From Branchiostoma floridae (Eukaryota; Chordata; Leptocardii; Amphioxiformes; Branchiostomatidae): a DNA stretch of 64,000 nt. Positions 52,501 through 62,781 of the stretch are shown here, one piece after another. Where the stretch lies: positions 2,566,168 to 2,630,167 of the forward strand of contig NC_049988.1 in the NCBI RefSeq assembly GCF_000003815.2. The letters run 5' to 3'. The position numbers were made by a program, and so were the translations under genes. The notes beneath the pieces are model-generated. The model was not told the DNA's origin. It was given only the letters and a program-made list of their open reading frames with translations, and did not search any database. Each line of letters begins with the position of its first letter. Position 1 is the first letter of the stretch.

Positions 52501-53835
52501 AACTCCTGTAAACTCATTTGATTGTTTGTGCATGTTGCCAGGCTGTATTTCCACACAGATTGTAGACTTTCTGTCGGAAATTTTCGTTTTAACTCCTGTA
52601 AACTCATTTGATTCTTTTTGCTTGTTGGCCTGTTGTATTTCCACACAGATTGTAAACTTTCTGTCGGGTAAATTTCGTTTTAACTCCTGTAAACTCGTTT
52701 GATTCTTTTTGCTTGTTGGCCTGTTGTATTTCCACACAGATTGTAAACTTTCTGTCGGACAATTTTCGTTTTAACTCCTGTAAACTCATTTGATTCTTTT
52801 TGCTTGTTGGCCTGTTGTATTTCCACACAGATTGTAAACTTTCTGTCGGATAAATTTCGTTTTAACTCCTGTAAACTCGTTTGATTCTTTTTGCTTGTTG
52901 GCCTGTTGTATTTCCACACAGATTGTAAACTTTCTGTCGGACAGTTTTCGTTTTAACTCCTGTAAACTCATTTGATTGTTTGTGCATGTTACCCGGTGGT
53001 ATTTCCGCACAGATTGTAAACTTTCTGTCGGACAAATTTCGTTTTAACTCCTGTAAACTCGTTTGATTCTTTTTGCTTGTTGCCCTGTTGTATTTCCACA
53101 CAGATTGTAAACTTTCTGTCGGACAATTTTCGTGTAAACTCCTGTAAACTCGTTTGATTGTTTGTGCATGTTGCCAGGTTGTATTTCCACACAGATTGTA
53201 AACTTTCTGTCGGACAGTTTTCGTTTTAACTCCTGAAAACTCATTTTATTGTTTGTGCATGTTACCCGGTGGTATTTCCGCACAGTTTGTAAACTTTCTG
53301 TCGGGTAAATTTCGTTTTAACTCCTGTAAACTCGTTTGATTCTTTTTGCTTGTTGGCCTGTTGTATTTCCACACAGATTGTAAACTTTCTGTCGGACAGT
53401 TTTCTTTTTAACTCCTGTAAACTCATTTGATTGTTTGTGCATGTTGCCAGGTTGTATTTCCACACAGATTGTAAACTTTCTGTCGTACAATTTTCGTTTT
53501 AACTCCTGTAAACTCATTTGATTGTTTGTGCATGTTGCCAGGTTGTATTTCCACACAGATTGTAAACTTTCTGTCGGACAATTTTCTTTTTAACTCCTGT
53601 AAACTCATTTGATTGTTTGTGCATGTTGCCAGGTTGTATTTACACACAGATTGTAAACTTTCTGTCGGACAATTTTCGTTTAAACTCCTGTAAACTCATT
53701 TGATTGTTTGTGCATGTTACCCGGTGGTATTTCCGCATAGTTTGTAAACTTTCTGGCGGGCAAATTTCGTTTAAACTCCTGTAAACTCGTTTAATTGTTT
53801 GTGCATGTTGCCCGGTTGTATTTCCACACAGATTG

Positions 53836-54456
53836 NNNNNNNNNNNNNNNNNNNNNNNNNNNNNNNNNNNNNNNNNNNNNNNNNNNNNNNNNNNNNNNNN
53901 NNNNNNNNNNNNNNNNNNNNNNNNNNNNNNNNNNNNNNNNNNNNNNNNNNNNNNNNNNNNNNNNNNNNNNNNNNNNNNNNNNNNNNNNNNNNNNNNNNNN
54001 NNNNNNNNNNNNNNNNNNNNNNNNNNNNNNNNNNNNNNNNNNNNNNNNNNNNNNNNNNNNNNNNNNNNNNNNNNNNNNNNNNNNNNNNNNNNNNNNNNNN
54101 NNNNNNNNNNNNNNNNNNNNNNNNNNNNNNNNNNNNNNNNNNNNNNNNNNNNNNNNNNNNNNNNNNNNNNNNNNNNNNNNNNNNNNNNNNNNNNNNNNNN
54201 NNNNNNNNNNNNNNNNNNNNNNNNNNNNNNNNNNNNNNNNNNNNNNNNNNNNNNNNNNNNNNNNNNNNNNNNNNNNNNNNNNNNNNNNNNNNNNNNNNNN
54301 NNNNNNNNNNNNNNNNNNNNNNNNNNNNNNNNNNNNNNNNNNNNNNNNNNNNNNNNNNNNNNNNNNNNNNNNNNNNNNNNNNNNNNNNNNNNNNNNNNNN
54401 NNNNNNNNNNNNNNNNNNNNNNNNNNNNNNNNNNNNNNNNNNNNNNNNNNNNNNNN
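53836..54456. other. Assembly gap, 621 N
   Basis: Gap inside the satellite. The same unit block (marker CTGTCGTACAATTTTCG) occurs on both sides (near 53480, 54845 and 55850), so true array length is uncertain. Confidence 1.
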
Positions 54457-55160
54457 TTCCACACAGATTGTAAACTTTCTGTCGGACAATTTTCGTTTTT
54501 ACTCCTGTAAACTCATTTGATTCTTTTTGCTTGTTGGCCTGTTGTATTTCCACACACGATGTAAACTTTCTGTCGGACAATTTTCGTGTTAACTCCTGTA
54601 AACTCATTTGATTGTTTGTGCATGTTGCCCGGTGGTATTTCCGCACAGTTTGTAAACTTTCTGTCGAGGAAATTTCGTTTTAACTCCTGTAAACTCGTTT
54701 GATTCTTTTTGCTTGTTGGCCTGTTGTATTTCCACACAGATTGTAAACTTTCTGTCGGACAGTTTTCTTTTTAACTCCTGTAAACTCATTTGATTGTTTG
54801 TGCATGTTGCCAGGTTGTATTTCCACACAGATTGTAAACTTTCTGTCGTACAATTTTCGTTTTAACTCCTGTAAACTCATTTGATTGTTTGTGCATGTTG
54901 CCAGGTTGTATTTCCACACAGATTGTAAACTTTCTGTCGGACAATTTTCTTTTTAACTCCTGTAAACTCATTTGATTGTTTGTGCATGTTGCCAGGTTGT
55001 ATTTCCACACAGATTGTAAACTTTCTGTCGGACAGTTTTCTTTTTAACTCCTGTAAACTCATTTGATTGTTTGTGCATGTTGCCAAGTTGTATTTCCACA
55101 CAAATTGTAAACTTTTTGTCGGACAGTTTTCGTTTTAACTCCTGTAAACTCATTTGATTG

Positions 55161-55558
55161 NNNNNNNNNNNNNNNNNNNNNNNNNNNNNNNNNNNNNNNN
55201 NNNNNNNNNNNNNNNNNNNNNNNNNNNNNNNNNNNNNNNNNNNNNNNNNNNNNNNNNNNNNNNNNNNNNNNNNNNNNNNNNNNNNNNNNNNNNNNNNNNN
55301 NNNNNNNNNNNNNNNNNNNNNNNNNNNNNNNNNNNNNNNNNNNNNNNNNNNNNNNNNNNNNNNNNNNNNNNNNNNNNNNNNNNNNNNNNNNNNNNNNNNN
55401 NNNNNNNNNNNNNNNNNNNNNNNNNNNNNNNNNNNNNNNNNNNNNNNNNNNNNNNNNNNNNNNNNNNNNNNNNNNNNNNNNNNNNNNNNNNNNNNNNNNN
55501 NNNNNNNNNNNNNNNNNNNNNNNNNNNNNNNNNNNNNNNNNNNNNNNNNNNNNNNNNN
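55161..55558. other. Assembly gap, 398 N
   Basis: Second gap inside the satellite array. Confidence 1.
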
Positions 55559-56224
55559 AGATTGTAAACTTTCTGTCGGACAATTTTTGTTTAAACTCCT
55601 GTAAACTCATTTGATTGTTTGTGCATGTTACCCGGTGGTATTTCCGCACAGTTTGTAAACTTTCTGTCGGGTAAATTTCGTTTTAACTCCTGTAAACTCG
55701 TTTGATTCTTTTTGCTTGTTGGCCTGTTGTATTTCCACACAGATTGTAAACTTTCTGTCGGACAGTTTTCTTTTTAACTCCTGTAAACTCATTTGATTGT
55801 TTGTGCATGTTGCCAGGTTGTATTTCCACACAGATTGTAAACTTTCTGTCGTACAATTTTCGTTTTAACTCCTGTAAACTCATTTGATTGTTTGTGCATG
55901 TTGCCAGGTTGTATTTCCACACAGATTGTAAACTTTCTGTCGGACAATTTTTGTTTAAACTCCTGTAAACTCATTTGATTGTTTGTGCATGTTGCCAGGT
56001 TGTATCCCACACAGATTGTAAAGTTTCTGTCGGGTAAATTTCGTTTTAATTCCTGTAAATTCGTTTGATTCTTTGTTCCTGTTGGCCCACAAGCGGTAGG
56101 CCAAGGAATTGTTTTTGTGGACGTTACGAGTGTGACCCTAAAATGAAGTACTAGTACATGTACTACAGTTACTAGGGATCGACCGCCCGAGCGGATGCCG
56201 AACGTCGGTGAGTTCCGAGCGAAG

Positions 56225-56710
56225 GCACCCGTAACGTGCGTAACGACCTTCGGCGCGGATGTTACCCACGCAGTCAGACACCGTCACAATTTTTCCCGCG
56301 AATACCTCAGAAATTGTTGAAAAGAGTTTTCAAGGAAAGCAGCAGACTGTACATAATATTTCTACATTCAGGCTTTGTTCTAACGCCGGATGTGCGGGAC
56401 GGCCTTCGGCGTGGATGTCACCCACGCAGTCAGATACTACGCGTACATATTTTGTGTCGCACATAGCCGACTCGTCACTTCGCCGTGGTTGCTGTGGTTT
56501 ATTTCACCGACCATTTACTTTTTGCACACGGCAACCTCGTCCATTAAATTTTTCTTGAAATTAGTTTGCATACTTTGTTTTACACACGGTTCTTTAAACG
56601 CATAGAAGTTTAGGAGGAAAAGAAGAACATTTAAAAGATACTGAGTTGTCGTACACATGTACGTTCACATGCAGCCAAACACCTATTCACAAGTTTTGAA
56701 ATGAAGCAAT
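56225..56710 (+). repeat. Duplicated segment with FGADVTHAV-like frame, copy d
   Basis: ACCTTCGGCGCGGATGTTAC then CCACGCAGTCAG occurs at 56247, and the near-identical GGCCTTCGGCGTGGATGTCA at 56401, about 154 bases apart. The second is followed by the same frame as 35564 (VDVTHAVRYYAYIF), changed and extended. The left partner matches 35440 as well. Confidence 0.6.
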
Positions 56711-56749
56711 TCTACCACGATGGAAGTACATACCACGTGAAGCCATTTT

Positions 56750-56849
56750 NNNNNNNNNNNNNNNNNNNNNNNNNNNNNNNNNNNNNNNNNNNNNNNNNNN
56801 NNNNNNNNNNNNNNNNNNNNNNNNNNNNNNNNNNNNNNNNNNNNNNNNN
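56750..56849. other. Assembly gap, 100 N
   Basis: Exactly 100 N placeholder, between the duplicated segment and the right copy of the segmental duplication. Confidence 1.
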
Positions 56850-56929
56850 ATATCAGGGGCACGGGGGCTCCTAGTTATGTCAGCCAAAAAGACAGGCTCT
56901 CATAAACAGACCACTTCCAGAAACAGACC

Positions 56930-58020
56930 CATGCTTAGCAGATTGGACCAAGCACGAGGCAATTGCGCCAAATTTCTTCACTGATCAGATGCAGTTTGTA
57001 AATTAGAAAGTAAGTAAAGTATTCTGTATATTCTTACTTCAACAATCCAAATGATAGCACTGTCCGAAGATAACATGCCTAGTACCATCGGATACCTTCT
57101 ATTGACATCTCACGTCAGGATATTGCAAAAGTTCTCTGATGGCTTTTCGGGGGGGCGTGTCTGACCACAGTTCGCTCACTAATCAAATTACCCACTCAAT
57201 CCGATAGTTGCTACTCTATATTCGACGAAACGATTAAGTCTTTGACTATCCCTTTATCAAGATGTGTGATATCTGTATCTAAGTCTATTCTGTTCAACGG
57301 TTCTTCACCACATTTTGAGCAATATGAGTCGTTTTGAGACACAAGCCACACGAGTGTCTTTGTCAGGGCATAGCTGTTACTAAACCTACGGGTTGATCAT
57401 GGCAGTTACAATAAGATTTATGGTCCGTTTGAAATGGTATGACAGAAGTTGTTTGGCGACTTTCAGGAGGCACGTCTTGTTCTACCATTGACAACTATGT
57501 GATATTATTATCTCTCCTTTTGACAAGTTTTGATATCTTTGTAATTGTTTCTGATTCAACGGAAGCTATTTGGCTCGCTACTATCGTTTGTAGCCTTTTG
57601 AATTTTACCATGGTCAGTGTTGACCGACTATACCAATTGAATCGTCACTGGTTCCATTTTGGCGTACGCAACATAAAAGCTTGTTCCCTCATCCCACGTG
57701 GGGCCGGTCACGCCCCAACCAATCATCTGCAAAAAGTATATTTCGAGGACTTCATGCAAATTAGATTGCCTCTTTATTCTTCGATCTGGACCGTTGTGGC
57801 CAGATAGAGAGAGAGCGGGTGAGAGAGCGGAATAGAGCGGAAGATCATCCACTGAGGCGAGCCGCGGCATACACGGGGGCGTCTCGGCTAAGCGACATAG
57901 TTGTACTTTGATTTCTTGTAAGAAAAGTGTCACGTTAGAAAGTTACTGTCCCGGTAGCTATCGTTCCAAAGCATCTTTGGTGAGTCCAATTGTATTTCTC
58001 CCGTTTTTGTTAAGCAATTG
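56930..58020 (+). repeat. Segmental duplication right copy (partner 44480-45590)
   Basis: Same order of phrases as the left copy, including CGAGTGTCTTTGTCAGGGCA and TAGCTGTTACTAAAC. The open frame at 57439-57807 corresponds to 44990-45418 but diverges in frame after about 65 codons. Confidence 0.88.
57695..57980 (+). promoter_or_regulatory. Promoter-like cluster with downstream 5' splice site, copy 2
   Basis: CACGTG (57695), CCAAT (57719), ATGCAAAT (57754), TTTATTC, a GA-rich leader and the donor CTTTG|GTGAGT at 57980. Motifs are kept although the surrounding sequence has changed. Confidence 0.35.
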
Positions 58021-60796
58021 TGTGTGCGAAACCTAAATTCCATCGTAAATTGAGAGTCTGCAATCTTTCTGTCGGGTAATTTTCATTTTTACTCCTGAAA
58101 ACTCGTTTGATTGTTTGTGCCTGTCAGGTTGCGTTTCATTGCAGTTTTCTAACTTCCTGGCGGAAAAAAATCCGTGGTTTCCTCAGGTATAAATTCGAGC
58201 TCGTTTAAGAGTTGGTTAACTTTTTTAGCTGGTATTTATATTTTAGTTTTTGCCCCTCTAACCACGTTTACCATTTTGTGCCTGTTAGCCGATTGTATTT
58301 CCGTACTGTTTTGGAAACTTTCTAGCCAACAAATTTATTGTTTTTTACCGTCTTAACTTTTCTCCAAGCGTGTGCAAGGATAGCATAAATAGTATCACAA
58401 GCTGACAGAGGAGTGAAACAGATCCAGAAGTGTGTATGTAAGCTACCTTTAGCCAATTCGTTAAATTGTTTGCGCTCGTTACCCAGTTGTACTTCCATCG
58501 AGTTAGTAAATATTCTAGCGGGCAAATTCCGTATCTACTCCTGTAGACCCATTTGATAGGTTGTGCCTGTTGCCTGGTCACATTTCCCTGCATTTTGAGA
58601 ACTTTCTAGCGGGCAAATTTCTAGTTTCCTCTGGTATAATTTCGAGCTCGTTTAGGAGTTTCTGTTTGTTACCAAGTTGTTCCTGCAGGTCTTAACCTTT
58701 TTAGCGGGTATGTTTTTTGTCAAAATAAACTGGGTCAATAATTTCTTCCTATTGTCCTGTTATATTTCCGTGCTGTTTACAAATATTTCTGGAGGGCAAA
58801 TTTTTGTTCACTAGTTTACTATAGATAGTTAAGCACGTTGCCCAGTTGTATTTCTATACAGTTTGTAAACTTTCTGGCGGGTAAATTTCGTTTTAACTCA
58901 AGTAAACTTGTTTGATTGTTTGTGATTTTTTGCAATTTTCTAACGTTTTAGCGGGCGAATCGATGGTTTTCTTAGGTATGAATTCAAGCTCGTGTACGAG
59001 TTTCTGCTAGTTACCAGGTTGTATGTCGCTGTAGCTGGTAAACTTTCTAGCGGGCAATTTCCCACCTGTCAACTCGTTCAATAATTTGTGTATTTCCGTG
59101 CTGCACGGTTGCATTCAATCAAGTTTTGAAACTTTCTTGCGGGCAAAAATTTCGTTTTAACTAGATTTAGTGTAAACTCGCTTGATAGCTTGCGCCTGTT
59201 GCCTGATTGAATTTCAATAACTTTCTAGCGTGTGCTTTTCTTAGGTATAAATTCAAGCTCGTTTAAGAGTTTCTGCTTGTTACCCAATTGTATGTCTCGG
59301 TAACTCGTAAATTTTCAAGCAAGCATGTACCTTTATTTTTGCCCCTTTAAACTCGGTTAGTTATTTGTGCCTGTTACCCGATTGCATTTCCGTGTTTGCA
59401 AACTTTCTAGCGGGAAAATTTGTGATTTTTGCAATTGTTGACAAGTTTAAAAAGATGAGCAGGTTTTAGTCATTTAGGCTTGGTTCAGAGCTACGAAGTC
59501 TGAGTGGTAGCTTACGCTTTTCAGTGCCGCACCCACACCTAGTGCCGCACCTTCGCCGCACCCATGCCGCCTGACTAGCCCGATCGACAGATACTGTAAG
59601 TGCAGAAATATTCGTGTCGGATTAATGTTCGCGATTTTTGCGGCAACCACTAAACCGCGGACTTAAAACCACCGCGAACATTTTTCTATAATGGTATTAG
59701 ACTGCAGTCTATGTTGTTACCGTGAAATTAAAACCACCGCAAAAGTCATTTTTCACGCTACCGCAAAATAAAATCTCCGCGAACTTAAATCCATTTACAG
59801 TGATGTCATGTTCCTTATCCCACGTTGGGCCGGTCACGCCCCAACCAATGATCTAAAAAATGATCAGACATGGCTAGCTGGCAAGGCATGGCGGTATCGC
59901 TTGATAGGATGGCAGACAACGATTAATTTAGCAATATAGAAAGGCTTATCGGTACATCGTTCCTCGACACACCACCCTAGATTCGGGTTTGTCACTTGAG
60001 AAAAATTACCAAAGCTATAAGCTACGAACATTCCTTTTGGGAACAAACACCTGGCGATTTTACCCAATCCCCTTTTGACTACTTTAAAAATTTTAGCATG
60101 TTGCCCGGTTGTATTTCCATACTGTTTTTTTTTTTACTTTCTGGCGGGAGAATTTCGTTTAATTGTCTGTACATGTTGGCCGGTTGTGTTTCTCTGCAGT
60201 TTGATAACTTTCTAGCGGACAAATTTGTGATTTTCTCTGGAATAAATTCCAGCTCGTTTAAGAATTTCTATTATCAACGTAGTTAATAGCGTAGTTCTAG
60301 CGGTCAATTTTCCCCCTCTTAACTTATTGAATAATTTGTGTGTTTCCGTGCTGTTTCCTAGTTGTATTCAATAAAGATTGTAAACTTTCTGGCGGGCAAA
60401 AATACTGTAAACCCGTTTGATTGTTTGTGCATGTTGCCCGGTTGTATTCAATCCAGTTTGTAAACTTTCTGGCAGGCAAATTTCATTTTGACTCCTGTTA
60501 CCTCGTTTGATAGCGTGTGCCTGTTGGCTTGTTGTATTTCCATGCAATTGATAACTTTCTAGCTTTTAAGAGTTTCTCAGTTGTATGTCCCTGCATGTCG
60601 TAAACTTTCCAGCGGTCCCTCTTAGCTCGTTTGATGTTCTGTGCATGTTCACCGGTTATATTTCCAAGCTGTTTTGAAAACTTTCTAGCGGGCAAATTTG
60701 GTAGTTTTGTCCGTGTTTACTAGTTCAAATAGACGAGCATGTTTCCCGGTTGTATTTCCATAAAGTTTTTAAAATTTCTGGCGGCAACTTTCGTTC
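58021..60796. repeat. Decayed 91-base satellite units, right flank
   Basis: TTTGTAAACTTTCTGGCGGG, CTCGTTTGATTGTTTGTG and TTGCCCGGTTGTATTTCC recur to about 60780 with growing divergence, interrupted by a MITE (59594-59812). A fragment of the 45.2/57.7-kb promoter-like segment sits at 59815-59860 and a fragment of the 39.5-kb block at 59975-60080. Confidence 0.8.
59594..59812. mobile_element. MITE with CCGCGAA/TTCGCGG motifs, copy 1
   Basis: Starts TACTGTAAGTGC, ends near CCATTTACAGTGAT, and carries facing TTCGCG-type and CCGCGAACTTAAA motifs. Same family as 63612-63812. Confidence 0.75.
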
Positions 60797-61020
60797 TAAC
60801 TACAGTCAAAACTGTATTAGCGGCCACATTTGCATACAGACCACCTGGTCATTGTGGTCATATTTTGTCGGTCTCTTGGATTTTTTCCATTGACCAAAGC
60901 ATTAAGAAATAGTCTATAGCAGCCACCTGTACAACGCGGCCACGGCCACATGACTTTCGGTCCCGTAGATATAGAAATATTGCCTATTGTGACCATACGG
61001 TGGCCGGATGTCACCCTGCG
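60797..61020. mobile_element. Dispersed GCGGCCAC repeat
   Basis: ACTGTATTAGCGGCCACATT, GACCACCTGGTCATTGTGG, CGGTCTCTTGGATTTTTTCC, TAGCAGCCACCTGTACAACG and CGGTCCCGTAGA give a characteristic alternation of (G/T)GCGGCCAC/GACCACCTG phrases. A fragment is at 14079. Probably a short non-autonomous element. Confidence 0.55.
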
Positions 61021-61119
61021 CCGAGTTTCAAATCGTATTATGCGAGGATTTGGAGTTTCCGGCAGGGTCATTTTGACGGTAGCGGAAGGTACGCGTGCCT
61101 TGAATTTTAGAGGGCAAAT

Positions 61120-61325
61120 TTCAAAATGAATAGGAACCCTTGGCCAAAGTGCCTGTAGAAATGTTTTTCTTTGTTAATGCTTGGATTTTGGATGTGCATA
61201 TTATAGATAAAGGTTGATTTTTAGTGATATTTGTGGTTGTAGTAGGCCTTAGAAGTTAGGTGTTTTTGTGTTGTTTTCAGGCAGTGAAAGGGGTGAAAAG
61301 GTCACCACCTATGTTTTCATTAGTT
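61120..61325. repeat. Dispersed repeat, partner of 27890-28125
   Basis: GTAGAAATGTTTTTCTT, AGTAGGCCTTAGAAGTTAGG and AAAAGGTCACCACCTATG in the same order as the partner. Confidence 0.75.
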
Positions 61326-61584
61326 TACATAGACAATCATGTTGCCTGGTTGTATTTCTTGTGAGTCAAGTCGAGACACGAGCCATAAGAGTGTCTTTGT
61401 GAGGACATACCTGTTTGTAAGACCTCATGGCATTCATGGGGAAGGCTTTTATGTCCTTTAGGGTAATGCTATATAAAGCACTATTGGGAACTCAAAACCA
61501 CTTCAAACTGCCTCTTCTAACTGCAAGTGCTATACAATAGACAATAGACAATGGATGGCGTCTAAGTCATAAAAAGCTCACCTT

Positions 61585-61895
61585 TTATGTTTGATAATTT
61601 CCAGGTGTATGATTGAACTTAGATAAAGATTAATTACGAATTTGATGACATATGACGTATACTGTGGCGTTCGTTTACTCAGCCGTGATACTGTTCTAAC
61701 TGCACGTCCCTTACGATAGAAACTGAACAATAGACAATGCAGAAATGGTGACGCCGGTATCATAACAGATCACATCTTGATAATTTTGGGTGTATGTTAC
61801 ACCCCTTGGATCTTCTTGTATTCAAGATAACGAGTAATTGTCAACTTGATGACATATGAACCGTACTATTGAGTTTGTTCACTCAGCCGTGATAC
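61585..61895. repeat. Diverged tandem duplication of about 185 bases
   Basis: GATAATTT-AGGTGTATG, ATTTGATGACATATGA and TTACTCAGCCGTGATAC occur near 61590-61690 and again, changed, near 61775-61895. Confidence 0.55.
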
Positions 61896-62720
61896 CTGTG
61901 TACGTATACTGCCGTTTGACGAAACCATCCTTGGCAGGTTGCCATCCTGACCTCTTGTGCAGACTGTGTGTCCTCACTTATTCCCTACTGATTGCTAAAC
62001 CTTCTTATGAAATAAAATGAAAGGAACCGGCGAATTCTAAAAGTCTTAAGCATTGGGAGTCTAAATCGGGATCACAGTTAGCTTCAATACAACTTCAGGG
62101 TTCTTCTATCTTGTTGGTCACTTGTCGGTTAGGTAAAGGTCGGGGTAGTTCGCACACATTCTGGCAATAGTCACCTTGGCTCAGGATAGTCAGGAAGATT
62201 TGTCTTAGGATCTAAGGCGAGTCATGGGTAATTCAGTTACTAACTGATAGTAAGCGTCCATCGGTTATGATGTGGTTGAGAATTTGACTACCGGGTGATG
62301 ATCACTCCCGAACACCACCAAACTACCATTCAGCCCCGTCCCTACCTCCCTTCTAAAGCCAAACCCTAGCCCACGACGCCGGTTACCTCCCGAACCACTC
62401 TCAACCATGGTTGAGGGAACGCCGGGAGGTCATCATCGGCTATATGTAAACGGGCTTTAACTCCCGACCCTGTATATACGAGCAAGGGGACAGTTGTTTC
62501 TATCAGGTTTCTATTCTTGCAGGTTCTTGAGCAATAAGATCAATTTACACTTTTAATCCCTCTCACGACATGTTGGTATTGTGTAATCTGGTGACAAACT
62601 GGTGTTCAAAGATCAAAATACCTTCAGTTTGCCCGTTTTTAAGGTGTACTGTGTAGGGGATATGTCGCTTGTTGTGTCCTTATAATGCATTTGCTCTATT
62701 TCAGAGAGAAACAGCCCATC
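61896..62720 (+). other. Upstream region of gene 2
   Basis: 62296-62443 is an imperfect inverted repeat (GATGATCACTCCCGAAC and GGGAGGTCATCATC). A TATATA at about 62473 and the tract TGCTCTATTTCAG before AGAGAAACAG (62714) could mark a promoter and a 5' untranslated intron, respectively. Both are weak. Confidence 0.3.
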
Positions 62721-62781
62721 ATGAGGGTTCTTGGTGCCATCTTGCTTGGATGTGCGCTTCTTCTTCTACCTACCAGTTCAG
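62721..62781 (+). CDS. Gene 2 exon 1, signal peptide, GC donor
   Basis: Twenty codons plus one base. The donor reads TCAG|GCAAGA, a GC-type 5' splice site. The phase-1 end joins GCT ACA GAG in exon 2. A GT alternative exists at 62806 (GCAA|GTATAA), also phase 1, but it fits the consensus less well. Confidence 0.7.

Larger units (their letters stand above)
46425..56088. repeat. Homogeneous 91-base satellite array, about 106 unit lengths
   Basis: The unit is ACAGATTGTAAACTTTCTGT, then CGGACAGTTTTC or CGGGTAAATTTCG, then TTTTAACTCCTGTAAACTC, then either a TGTTTGTGCATGTTGCCAGG or a TTCTTTTTGCTTGTTGGCCT linker, then TTGTATTTCCAC. Two linker types are mixed irregularly. Since 91 is one more than a multiple of three, all open frames (74 or 79 codons) are repeat shadows. 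Two internal gaps are present. Blocks of many units are themselves duplicated. Confidence 0.97.

Noticed and set aside
46425-56088. Dozens of 60-79 codon frames on both strands of the satellite, for example starting MWKYNLATCTNNQ
   Set aside because: They repeat every 91 bases, shift frame from unit to unit and have no splice or start context. They are shadows of the repeat.
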